Source: Bacillota bacterium
GTDB lineage: Bacteria > Bacillota > Limnochordia > Darwinibacteriales > Darwinibacteriaceae
DNA: 40,034 bases
Assembly: GCA_012521465.1 (NCBI GenBank)
Contig: JAAYMI010000002.1
Span: 1 to 40,034, forward strand
Direction: 5' to 3'
Both the position numbers and the translations under genes were made by a program. The notes beneath the pieces were generated by a model. It did no database searches, was not told the DNA's origin, and saw nothing but the letters and a program-made list of their open reading frames with translations. Of this stretch, positions 28,118-37,322 are shown one piece after another (position 1 is the first letter of the stretch; each line of letters opens with the position of its first letter).

Positions 28118-28912
28118 TTAGTATTCACCTGCACCTTCAATGCCGCTGATAATGGCTGTGCCCGAACTGGTCCCAATCCGCGTGGCCCCGGCTTGAATCA
28201 TGGCCACGGCTGTCTCGTAGTCCCGGACACCTCCCGACGCTTTCACGCCGAAGTCAGGCCCCACCACAGCTCGCATAATCCGAATATCTTCCACGGTGGC
28301 CCCGCCAGGACCAAATCCGGTAGACGTCTTCACAAAGTCAGCTCCGGCCATCTGCACCAAAATGGAGCCCCGGACGATCTGCTCCTTTGTGAGCAAACCC
28401 GTCTCCAAAATAACCTTCAGGATAACTCCCGGAGCAGCATCCCGCACCGCTTTGATGTCGCTCAAGACGGCGGCATAGTCTCCTTCCACCAGCGCTCCCA
28501 CATTCAGGACCATGTCCAGCTCTTGAGCGCCGTTGGCCAGGGCATCCCGGGCTTCCAGCACCTTAGTGAGCGTAGTGGTGGCACCCAGCGGAAACCCGAT
28601 CACAGTGCACGTCTTCACTGCGGTTCTCTGCAGCAGCTCCGCAGCGTACGCCACATGCACCGGGTTGATGCAGACCGACTGAAATTGATACTCCCGCGCT
28701 TCATCACACAGCTTCTTGATCTCCAGGCGGCTTGCATTGGGCTTGAGCAGCGTGTGATCGATAAACCGTGCCAGATTGATGCGATCGCGCGGCACCTCGC
28801 TCACCTGCGGCGGCTGCCTTTCTACCACCATGGGCACGCTCCCGCGAAAACCCTGCTGCGCCAGGGCCACTTCCAGCTGTTGAGTTTGCTCCCTCAGCCA
28901 CTTCTGATCCAT
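28118..28912 (-). CDS. deoC: Deoxyribose-phosphate aldolase
   Basis: ARFIDHTLLKPNASRLEIKKLCDEA, VCINPVHV, TVIGFPLGATT, FVKTSTGFGPGGAT, VKASGGVRD. Confidence 0.97.
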   Translation of the reverse strand: MDQKWLREQTQQLEVALAQQGFRGSVPMVVERQPPQVSEVPRDRINLARFIDHTLLKPNASRLEIKKLCDEAREYQFQSVCINPVHVAYAAELLQRTAVKTCTVIGFPLGATTTLTKVLEARDALANGAQELDMVLNVGALVEGDYAAVLSDIKAVRDAAPGVILKVILETGLLTKEQIVRGSILVQMAGADFVKTSTGFGPGGATVEDIRIMRAVVGPDFGVKASGGVRDYETAVAMIQAGATRIGTSSGTAIISGIEGAGEY

Positions 28913-28916
28913 GCCG

Positions 28917-29522
28917 TCACTCCTTTCTGTAGCTCCACAACTCCATTTGACTGGTAGAAACAGCTACCACTGGTGTCCGCAGCACCATTTCCAGCTCTTC
29001 AAAGGTCTCCACTAAGCCCCCAGCAATGATGGGCGGCAGTTGGCGCGGCAGCCGCCGGGCAATATACCGCAGGATGGGCGCCGGAAGCAGCTCCACCGCA
29101 TCTGGATGTGAGACCTGAACCATCTTCAGCCCGGTCTGCAGAGCCTCCGAATCCAGCATGAACAGTCTTTGAATGCCCAGCAGCCCTGCTTTTTGGGCAG
29201 CAGTGATCAAATGACTGCGAGTGGTAAGCACACCGTCGACCTGCAGTTCATCGGCGAGCATCATCATCCCGTGGCCATCCTTGGCTATCCCATTGATGAG
29301 GTCCACGTGGGCAAAGACCATTTGGCCCTTCGCTCTGCAGATTTTGGCCAGTTCCCGCAGCTCGAAGATGTTGCCTGTCAGATAGAAGCACGCCAGAATG
29401 CCGCGCTCGGCGGCCAACTGCGCGTGTTCAATGCCTTTTAGCCCAGCAATTACCGGCTTCTTGGCCAAAGCGGCCCGAAAGCGCAGCAGCTTGTCATCGC
29501 GCGTTCTCTCAGTCTTGGTCAT
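28917..29522 (-). CDS. glpP: Glycerol-3-phosphate-responsive antiterminator
   Basis: [95 protein letters not shown]; adjacent to glpK. Confidence 0.95.
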   Translation of the reverse strand: MTKTERTRDDKLLRFRAALAKKPVIAGLKGIEHAQLAAERGILACFYLTGNIFELRELAKICRAKGQMVFAHVDLINGIAKDGHGMMMLADELQVDGVLTTRSHLITAAQKAGLLGIQRLFMLDSEALQTGLKMVQVSHPDAVELLPAPILRYIARRLPRQLPPIIAGGLVETFEELEMVLRTPVVAVSTSQMELWSYRKE

Positions 29523-31023
29523 GGGTCTCCCAACCTCTGGACCTTTCTACAGCACGCTTCCATCCCTGATAGAGTTGAGCCTGCCTCTGGGCATCTCCTG
29601 TGGGATTGTATTCCCGATCACAGCGCCAGTTGCGGGCAATGGCGGCTTGATCCGGCCAGATGCCTACCGCGAGCCCGGCAAGGTAAGCAGCCCCTAAAGC
29701 AGTGGTCTCGAATATCTCCGGGCGGCGTACCCGGGTGCCTGTCTGGTCCGAGAGGAACTGGCAGAGGAAGTTGTTGACCGAAGCTCCGCCGTCTACCTTC
29801 ATTTCCACAATGGGGAGCCCAGAATCAGCGGCCATCACTTCTACCACATCTCTGGTCTGGTAGGCGATGGCTTCCAGCGCAGCCCTTACAATCTGAGCAT
29901 TCGTGGTGCCTCGGGTGATTCCTAGGATCGTCCCCCGGGCATAGGGATCCCAGTAGGGTGCGCCCAATCCCACAAATGCGGGCACAAAATACACACCGTT
30001 GGTGCTGGAGACTCCCAGGGCTAGGTCCTCGGTCTCGGCTGCTGTTTGAATCAGCTTCAGCTCATCCCGCAGCCACTGCACCGCGGCCCCCGCCACGAAC
30101 ACACTGCCTTCTAGGGCGTATTCCACGCGGCCATTTTGGCCCCACGCGATAGTCGTTAGGAGTCCCTGCTCAGAAGAGACAAGGCTGCTGCCAGTATTCA
30201 TCAAGATAAAGGCTCCCGTCCCAAACGTGGCCTTCGCCATCCCTGGGCTGAAGCAAGCTTGCCCAAACAAGGCGGCCTGCTGATCTCCGGCCGCACCCGC
30301 TACTGGTATTCCCGCGGGTAGGTTTCCTATGGCGGCAGTGTGACCATAGATTTCACTGGACGAGCGCACCTCCGGCAGCACGGCAGCCGGTATATCTAGG
30401 ACCTTCAGCAGTTCTTCGTCCCATCTGAGATCGGCAATATTAAACAGCAGCGTACGGGATGCGTTAGAGTAATCTGTCACATGGACCCGTCCGCCTGTCA
30501 GGTTGAAAATCAGCCACGAGTCAATGGTGCCGAAGGCTAGTTCGCCTTTTTCTGCGCGCGCACGCAGCTCGGAGTCGCTGTCCAGCAGCCACTTGAGCTT
30601 AGTTCCAGAGAAGTACGCATCAAGCACCAGCCCCGTTTTGGCGCGAAAAACCGGATCCAGGCCTTGGGCGCGAAGCTGGTCGCACAGCGGCGCCGTCCGG
30701 CGGCACTGCCAGACAATCGCCGGTGCCACAGGCTCTCCTGTCTTCCGATCCCACAAAACAACTGTCTCCCGCTGGTTCGTGATACCGATTGCGGCAATGG
30801 CTCCTGCCTCAACCCCGGTCTGGACGATAATTTCATCCATCAGCGCACGGCAGTCCTGCCAGATCTCAGCAGCATCATGTTCCACCCAACCTGGACGGGG
30901 ATAATATTGGGTAAATTCTTTGTAGGTCCGCCCCTTGACGTTACCTGCAGCGTCAAACAACATCACAGTTGTGCCGGTTGTCCCTTGGTCGATGGCTAAA
31001 ATAAAACTCTGGTCCACACGCAT
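29509..31023 (-). CDS. glpK: Glycerol kinase
   Basis: [80 protein letters not shown]; start 31023. Confidence 0.97.
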   Translation of the reverse strand: MRVDQSFILAIDQGTTGTTVMLFDAAGNVKGRTYKEFTQYYPRPGWVEHDAAEIWQDCRALMDEIIVQTGVEAGAIAAIGITNQRETVVLWDRKTGEPVAPAIVWQCRRTAPLCDQLRAQGLDPVFRAKTGLVLDAYFSGTKLKWLLDSDSELRARAEKGELAFGTIDSWLIFNLTGGRVHVTDYSNASRTLLFNIADLRWDEELLKVLDIPAAVLPEVRSSSEIYGHTAAIGNLPAGIPVAGAAGDQQAALFGQACFSPGMAKATFGTGAFILMNTGSSLVSSEQGLLTTIAWGQNGRVEYALEGSVFVAGAAVQWLRDELKLIQTAAETEDLALGVSSTNGVYFVPAFVGLGAPYWDPYARGTILGITRGTTNAQIVRAALEAIAYQTRDVVEVMAADSGLPIVEMKVDGGASVNNFLCQFLSDQTGTRVRRPEIFETTALGAAYLAGLAVGIWPDQAAIARNWRCDREYNPTGDAQRQAQLYQGWKRAVERSRGWETHDQD

Positions 31024-31049
31024 ACCCCCCTCTGTTAGGGGATACTTCG

Positions 31050-31613
31050 TCAGGACGGAAAAGGTTTCCTGCTGAAGGCAAGCTCGGTGCAGAGGTACAT
31101 CACAGGCACATCCCAAGGGTCAACGGGGAGCGGGCGCACAAACTGGCTGTAGCATACGCCTACACTCACCCCATCGGTGCGGGCTAGAAAACGGTCGTAG
31201 TATCCTCCCCCGTAGCCTACTCTGTAACCCTGTGGGGAAAAGGCTAACCCAGGCACGATGATCAGATCCAAATCAGCGGGATCGAGCTCTCGGCTGCTGA
31301 CCGGTTCTTTGATCCCAAAGGATGTTTGGATCAGCTTTGTATCAGGCCTAAACTCCACTGCCGCAAGAACGCGGTCGGGCTTTGCTACGGGCACATAGAC
31401 TTTCTTGCCGTCCCGCCACATGCGCTCCACAAAGGGCCATGTGTTGATTTCCCACCCAAAGGAGAGGTAGGTCATGCAGTTCTGCGCGTCCTGGTATACG
31501 GGAGAAGCAGCTAGGTTGTCCCAAATGGCTGCATCGTAGGCTTGACGCCTCTCGCTTGGTACAGCCCGGCGCTCCTGTTTCAAGAGTCTTCTCAGTTCAT
31601 CCTTGTTACTCAT
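31050..31613 (-). CDS. 5-formyltetrahydrofolate cyclo-ligase
   Basis: [18 protein letters not shown]..., [27 protein letters not shown]; start 31613 (GAGGAAG SD) overlaps the upstream stop as ATGA. Confidence 0.95.
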   Translation of the reverse strand: MSNKDELRRLLKQERRAVPSERRQAYDAAIWDNLAASPVYQDAQNCMTYLSFGWEINTWPFVERMWRDGKKVYVPVAKPDRVLAAVEFRPDTKLIQTSFGIKEPVSSRELDPADLDLIIVPGLAFSPQGYRVGYGGGYYDRFLARTDGVSVGVCYSQFVRPLPVDPWDVPVMYLCTELAFSRKPFPS

Positions 31614-32902
31614 TTTTCTTCCTCGCCGTGGGGCCATAGGATGGACACCGCTGACCTATCCAGATCGAGGTAGGTTACTGCGGCCTTCTGGACGTCATCC
31701 ACAGTGATTGACTGCAGGATATTGAGGAACTTGAAGTACGGCGTCCCATTGAAATAATGGCTGACGTAGTTATTGGCTACATACTCCAGTGAATCGAAGG
31801 ACGCAAGATATCCCCCGTACAGCAGCCGCTTAAGGCGCTCCACATCTGCCTCAGAGATGGGCCCGTTTTGGGTTTCCTGAATGATCCCTTTGATTTCCCC
31901 CGCGAAACGCCGCGGATCATCCGTTTGGGATGTAAACACAGCATGGCAGTAATAGGGAGTGCTGTTGAAGCTCGCCCCAAATGAATCGTCAATCAAACCT
32001 GAATTGTACAGCCGCTCATAGTGGGGCGAACTGCGGGCCGCGATCAGCCGCAGCACGATGTTCATGGTCAGATGCAGCTTCAGACTCTCCCAGCCATCGC
32101 TGATGGGAGCACTCTTAATGCCCACAGCACACCGCGGCCTGGAAATGCTGAGCTGGTCCTCTACCCAGTTCTGGTTGACTTCAGGCGGTTCCTCGGGATA
32201 CACGCGCTTCCCCACACGCGCGCTATCTGAACCGCGGAAATGCTGCCCAGCCACGTCCAAAACCATCTGCGGATCCACATCTCCCACTACAACGAGGACC
32301 ATGTTGGCAGGCTGGTAAAATGTCCGGTAGCACTTCATCAGCCACTCTACAGTGATGCGGCTGACTGATTCAGGCGTTCCCCCAATATCCAAGCGAATGG
32401 GGTTCTTGTGGTAAAGGGCATTGAGCAGGTTTTTGTGCAGGCGCCTGTCAGGGTGATCTTCATACATGCGCAGCTCCTGCACAATGATCCCTTTTTCCTT
32501 TTCCACGTTCTCCTCCGTAAGGTAGGGGTGAGTGACAAAGCGGATCAGCTCGTCTAGAGCTTCCTGCATATGGTCCACAGTGGAGAATAGATAAGCGGTC
32601 TGGGTGTAACTGGTGAAAGCATTCACCGAAGCGCCCCACTGGGCGAAACGGTCGAACACATTGCCGTCCGCTTCTTCAAAGAGCTTGTGCTCCAAGAAGT
32701 GGGCGATGCCATCCGGCACGTCCACCACGCCCTCGCCGGGCACCTCAAATCTGGAGTCTAGGGAACCGTATTTGGTCGCCAAGATGGCGTACTTCTTCAC
32801 AAAACCAGGTCGAGGTAGAATAGCGTAATGCAAACCGTTCGGCAGAAATCCGGTTAACAGTTCATGGCCTGTCGGGGTTTTCACGCGCTCCACTGTGCTC
32901 AC
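31610..32902 (-). CDS. M16-family metallopeptidase, catalytic-type (YfmH-like)
   Basis: VPDGIAHFLEHKLFEEADGNVFDRFAQWGASVNAFTSYTQTAYLF with HxxEH zinc motif. Confidence 0.93.
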   Translation of the reverse strand: MSTVERVKTPTGHELLTGFLPNGLHYAILPRPGFVKKYAILATKYGSLDSRFEVPGEGVVDVPDGIAHFLEHKLFEEADGNVFDRFAQWGASVNAFTSYTQTAYLFSTVDHMQEALDELIRFVTHPYLTEENVEKEKGIIVQELRMYEDHPDRRLHKNLLNALYHKNPIRLDIGGTPESVSRITVEWLMKCYRTFYQPANMVLVVVGDVDPQMVLDVAGQHFRGSDSARVGKRVYPEEPPEVNQNWVEDQLSISRPRCAVGIKSAPISDGWESLKLHLTMNIVLRLIAARSSPHYERLYNSGLIDDSFGASFNSTPYYCHAVFTSQTDDPRRFAGEIKGIIQETQNGPISEADVERLKRLLYGGYLASFDSLEYVANNYVSHYFNGTPYFKFLNILQSITVDDVQKAAVTYLDLDRSAVSILWPHGEEEK

Positions 32903-34173
32903 TCCTTCTCCGAACTGCCCTTAAGAACGTAAACGGTGTCCAGCCGCAGGGCTTGGGCTGCCTTCTGCACATCCGCTGCCGTCACACCGCGGATAGCGGC
33001 AAACACATCGTCAAAGCTGCGCATCTCCCCATTGACGAGACCCACTAAGTTGCGGTCAATAATCGAGCTGGGGTCATCTGCCATCGCGGCGATGCTGCTG
33101 CACAGCCCCGTCTTCGTCTGTTCCAATTCCTCTGGGGTGATCTGACCCTGCTGTAGGGCGTTCACCTGCTCTTTGATGATCCCCACTGCCTGATCGACCT
33201 TGGCCGCACTGATTCCGGCGTTAATCATGAGGACACCTTTTGTGCCGTCCACAAACGAACCCACGTAATAGGCAAGGCTGGCCCGCTCCCGCACATTCAC
33301 AAACAGCTTGGAATGGGGGAAACCACCCAAGACGCCGTTGCAGACAACCAGACCGTAATAGTCAGGATCAGGGTAACGGGTCTGCGTACGGTAGCCAAGC
33401 ACCAACACTGACTGCTGTGCCGGAACCTCTTCCTCATGCCAGCGTTCGCCCTCAGGTTCTCGCACAACGGGCGGTTCCAGGGTGGCCGCCTCCCGCCGGG
33501 AGAACTCCAGGCGGGCGATCTCATTGGCCACCAGATCCAAGTTCCGGCCGACGAGGAAGATGTCGATGGGCCGGGTGGCCAGAAGATCTTGATAACACCT
33601 GTAAGCGGCCGTGTTTTGCAGAGCGTCGATGGCAGATACACTGCCGTAGCGGTAAACTCCGTATGGTTCATTGGGACACATTAACTCCACTGCTCGGGCC
33701 AGGGCGTAGGCCCGTTTATCGTTGATCAGACCTTCCACATCACGGCGGAGGTTGAGTTTCTCTTGGTCGAAATACTCTTGGACAAATCCATTCCCCTCAG
33801 TCACAGGATGCATCGCAATGTCCCAAAAAGTGGCCAAAGCACGCTTGCCGTTCTCTTCCCCGTCAGGGAGCAGGGTGGGATCGATCATATCGAAGTAGAA
33901 CTCCAAAAGCTGCCGTTCCCCAATTTTCAAGACATCGGCACTGAAACTTGCCGCGTGAAGGTACTCAAGTTCACGGGCAATCTGCCTAGTTGAAGGAAAT
34001 CGCTGGGATCCCCGTTTGAGCAGTGCAGGGATGATGGCGGTAGCTGCAGCTGAGTCGGGCGCTAAGTCCTGCTGGATGAACATCTTCAAGGTTACTGTGT
34101 TAAACTTATCTGTCTCGCAGAGGTGCAGCCGTACTCCTGCACCGAGGTTGCAGTGGGTAAAATCCAAGGTCAT
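32899..34173 (-). CDS. M16-family peptidase-like protein without HxxEH (YfmF-like)
   Basis: Insulinase-fold sequence (VRERASLAYYVGSFVDGTKGVLMINAGIS) paired with the HxxEH-containing homologue; start MTLDFTHCNLG at 34173. Confidence 0.88.
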   Translation of the reverse strand: MTLDFTHCNLGAGVRLHLCETDKFNTVTLKMFIQQDLAPDSAAATAIIPALLKRGSQRFPSTRQIARELEYLHAASFSADVLKIGERQLLEFYFDMIDPTLLPDGEENGKRALATFWDIAMHPVTEGNGFVQEYFDQEKLNLRRDVEGLINDKRAYALARAVELMCPNEPYGVYRYGSVSAIDALQNTAAYRCYQDLLATRPIDIFLVGRNLDLVANEIARLEFSRREAATLEPPVVREPEGERWHEEEVPAQQSVLVLGYRTQTRYPDPDYYGLVVCNGVLGGFPHSKLFVNVRERASLAYYVGSFVDGTKGVLMINAGISAAKVDQAVGIIKEQVNALQQGQITPEELEQTKTGLCSSIAAMADDPSSIIDRNLVGLVNGEMRSFDDVFAAIRGVTAADVQKAAQALRLDTVYVLKGSSEKE

Positions 34174-37100
34174 TCCTCCCATCGTAGACAATCACTGCAG
34201 TGCGGGTCTCTCGGGAAAGCAGCCAATCCATGCCGTTCCCCGGCAATGATCCCCTCGCAGGCAGCCATCAGGTCCGCTTCAGCGGCTGTGAGGTTTAGGT
34301 CTGCCTCGGTGAGTGCAAAAACACGGTTGGGTATGAGGAAGTAGGCCTGCGACTGAACCACCGGACGAGCAAACAACTTGGCCATAGCCCAGGCGTAAGC
34401 CCTCAGCTGCCAGCGGTATTTCTCTCCCTCTTCCGCCACCTGTTCGGGGCTGACCCAGTTTGACTTAAAGTCCACGATCTCCAGGCCCTCACTGCCTAAA
34501 AACACCTGGTCCACGGTGCCATTGAGCACGAATTTCGTCCCCAAGGGAACAGCAAAATTGTATTCGCGGTGAATCTCCACGTCTCCCTGTTTAAGCCGCT
34601 GGAAGAACTGGCTTTCCAGATAAGGCTGGACGATGTTTTTCAGGTCACGGGTTTGGGCTGGACTCAGCCTGACCCCTTCCAGCGCAGCGGCAAGTTCAAT
34701 CAAGTCGTCTAGCTGGCTCGGGTCTGTAATTCTTTCACACACTCGGTGGACGATGTTTCCCCGCTCCAGCCCGGTCAATCTAGAGGAAGAAGCTTTGACA
34801 CTACCGCCAGCAGTCAGCCCGCGTATTTGCTCAGGAATTCCCAGAATGTAGCGGAGATAATAACAGCGCGGGCAGCGGGCATAGACCATCAGCGCCGTTA
34901 CAGACAAAGCCACGTGAGAATAACTGGGCGCTGGTGTTCCTGTGATCTCTCGGGCCGCTGCAGTTTCAACCTGAGCCGCCTGCAGCTCAGGCACTAGCAC
35001 AGCTGGCTCCGGAGAGGCGTAGTCGTAAAGGTCGCTGGGCACAAACGCAGTTGTCTGCTTAATCCAATTCCACCAACTATCAGACTGTTCGGGTCCTGTG
35101 ATGCCGCAGAGGTAGAGCTCCTCCTTCGCCCTAGTCACAGCCACATACAACAGCCGGCGCGCTTCGCTTAACTCCTCAGCGCGGTTCAGCTCTTTGGCCT
35201 GCTCATAGGCAGCAGTGCCTTTATAGGCCAAGCCCGCCGTGGGATGGTACACTACCTGGGCGCCGCTGTTCTTCGTGAGCCTTCCGCTGGTGTCGGGCAC
35301 AAATACTACAGGAAACTCGAGGCCCTTGGCATTGTGCACCGTACGCACCACCACTACATCGGCGTACTCTGCGTCCAGCTGCGCCTCGCTTTCCTCATCG
35401 CTGCGGCGGCGCACAGCCGCGATATAATGGAGCTGGTCAGCACAGGACACATACCCCCGCGTGTACAGATCCCAGCTCTGCTGGAGAAGCTTTTGTACAT
35501 TCGCTGCTTTCTGCTCGCCAAAGGGCAGCCGGGAGGTTGTACTAATATAGTCTGTCCGTTCCAGCATCTCCTGCATAACATAGGGGGCTGGCCGCGATCT
35601 AACAAATTCCACCAATGCCTCTCGGTCGGCAAGGGCCTTTTCTACGGCGGCGCGATCCACAGGCGTCATAGCACAACGCTCGCCCCGCTGTTCCCAGTAC
35701 AATCCATCGTCTGAGACGCTATAAAAGGGTGAGCGGAGTACCGCCAGCTTGGCCACATGGTCTTCCGAGTCATCCAGCCAGGCGAAGTAGTTGAGGATAT
35801 CCTGCACCTCTTGGCGGGAGTAAAACCCCCGGCCGCTGAGATTAACATAGGGAACTCTCGCAGCCTGCAGTGCCCGCTCATAGATGCGCATGTAGGTGCG
35901 GGTCCTAAACAGCAAAGTGATATCCTTATAGGCATACCGCCCGCTGTCTACCAACTCCCTAATCTGCCAGGCGATTCGCTCTGCCTCTAAATGGCGTCCT
36001 TCCTCCATGCTGGCACCCTCGGCATTGACTTCAATTAGGTGTACCAGAGGCTTACCAACTGGTTCGCGGTCAGGTTCGCTCCGTTCGTAGCCGATGGGAT
36101 CTTCTTGCATGAGTGCAGCGAAAAAAGCATTCGTAAACCTGATCAACTCTGGACGGGAGCGGAAGTTCTTGTCCAAGACTACAGGCTGACCAGCAGCGGA
36201 AATTTCCGCGCGGGCCTGGGTAAATACTTTCACGTCGGCTCCCCGAAACCGGTAGATAGATTGTTTCGGGTCGCCCACGATAAACAGCTTCGCACCACCG
36301 CGGCAGAGCCGATCCACGATCTGCTTCTGCAGGGGATTGGTATCCTGAAACTCGTCCACCATGATCTGGCGGAAGTCATAAGACTGGACTACCTCGGGAT
36401 TCTGCAGGAGCCGCGCGGCCAGAAGTTCCAAGTCGCCGAAGTCCAGAAGCCCCATATTCCTCTTAGTCTGGCTGTAGGCGTGATGGACCTTCGCCAAGAG
36501 GTCACCCAGCTGCTCTAAAACGCGGCTGGCGTGCGCTTCTTTAAGGGCCAGATTTACATCTGCTGCCGCACTTTTCACCTCATCCACATCTGCTTTCAGC
36601 TTACCCCAAGTGCCAGAAAGCATATCCGCGAGTGCCTCGATGCCGTCCTCTATGAACACGCCATCGCCAGAGAGCAAGTCCACCTTAATCTGCGGCCAGC
36701 GGGCTCTCAAGTACAGGATAATGTCGCGCTGGCGTTCAGTCAGCCGTTGCCCGGCTGTCTTCTGGAGAAAACCGTCCACTACCGCACACAGCCGCCCAGC
36801 TGCCTCATCCACATCTGGGGCAGAGTATTCCCGCCGAAAGCTGGTTTCGCCCCGCTGAATCATCTGTTTGTAAGCATAGTGCAGCAGGTCTACGGCATCT
36901 GATGTGCTGCGGTACTCTTCCTCCAGCTCCACATCTTTAACGAGGTCAGTAATGACCCGATATAGAAGGGCGTCCGCCTCCCACTCTTCGGCAACGCGGC
37001 ACCGGGGATCAATCCCTGCCTCGCGCGGATGCTCGAGGATAATCCGCTGGCAGAGACTGTGGATTGTAGAAATCTGGGCAGACTCAATCAGGTCTGCCAT

Positions 37101-37322
37101 GTGGGGCAGCTCTCTGCGGATGCGGTCTTTCATCTCCTGCGCAGCCTTCTTGGTAAACGTGATGGCTGCGATTTGGTCAATGGTAAAGCCGCTTCGCAGC
37201 AGGTTGATGTACCGCTCCACCAAAACCCTGGTCTTACCGGAACCGGCACCGGCCGTGACCACTGTGTCTTGGTAAATGCTCTCAATCGCTACACGCTGCG
37301 GCGGTGTTGGCTCAAAGCTCAT
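34170..37322 (-). CDS. addA: ATP-dependent helicase/nuclease subunit A
   Basis: SFEPTPPQRVAIESIYQDTVVTAGAGSGKTRVLVERYINLL, IMVDEFQDTNPLQ, GDPKQSIYRFRGADV, TVHNAKGLEFPVVFVPD, LLYVAVTRAKEELYL, C-terminal PD-(D/E)XK nuclease (VDQVFLGSEGLEIVDFKSNW). Confidence 0.94.
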   Translation of the reverse strand: MSFEPTPPQRVAIESIYQDTVVTAGAGSGKTRVLVERYINLLRSGFTIDQIAAITFTKKAAQEMKDRIRRELPHMADLIESAQISTIHSLCQRIILEHPREAGIDPRCRVAEEWEADALLYRVITDLVKDVELEEEYRSTSDAVDLLHYAYKQMIQRGETSFRREYSAPDVDEAAGRLCAVVDGFLQKTAGQRLTERQRDIILYLRARWPQIKVDLLSGDGVFIEDGIEALADMLSGTWGKLKADVDEVKSAAADVNLALKEAHASRVLEQLGDLLAKVHHAYSQTKRNMGLLDFGDLELLAARLLQNPEVVQSYDFRQIMVDEFQDTNPLQKQIVDRLCRGGAKLFIVGDPKQSIYRFRGADVKVFTQARAEISAAGQPVVLDKNFRSRPELIRFTNAFFAALMQEDPIGYERSEPDREPVGKPLVHLIEVNAEGASMEEGRHLEAERIAWQIRELVDSGRYAYKDITLLFRTRTYMRIYERALQAARVPYVNLSGRGFYSRQEVQDILNYFAWLDDSEDHVAKLAVLRSPFYSVSDDGLYWEQRGERCAMTPVDRAAVEKALADREALVEFVRSRPAPYVMQEMLERTDYISTTSRLPFGEQKAANVQKLLQQSWDLYTRGYVSCADQLHYIAAVRRRSDEESEAQLDAEYADVVVVRTVHNAKGLEFPVVFVPDTSGRLTKNSGAQVVYHPTAGLAYKGTAAYEQAKELNRAEELSEARRLLYVAVTRAKEELYLCGITGPEQSDSWWNWIKQTTAFVPSDLYDYASPEPAVLVPELQAAQVETAAAREITGTPAPSYSHVALSVTALMVYARCPRCYYLRYILGIPEQIRGLTAGGSVKASSSRLTGLERGNIVHRVCERITDPSQLDDLIELAAALEGVRLSPAQTRDLKNIVQPYLESQFFQRLKQGDVEIHREYNFAVPLGTKFVLNGTVDQVFLGSEGLEIVDFKSNWVSPEQVAEEGEKYRWQLRAYAWAMAKLFARPVVQSQAYFLIPNRVFALTEADLNLTAAEADLMAACEGIIAGERHGLAAFPRDPHCSDCLRWEE

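Noticed and set aside
28055-28957. 300-aa plus-strand ORF opposite deoC
   Set aside because: Fully antisense to deoC and low-complexity shadow-like protein; no supporting signal.
31024-31048. Short pairing AUCCCC/GGGGGU around the glpK SD as a third SD-occluding hairpin or GlpP target
   Set aside because: Only about 6 bp including a G-U pair in a G-rich SD; too weak to separate from chance.
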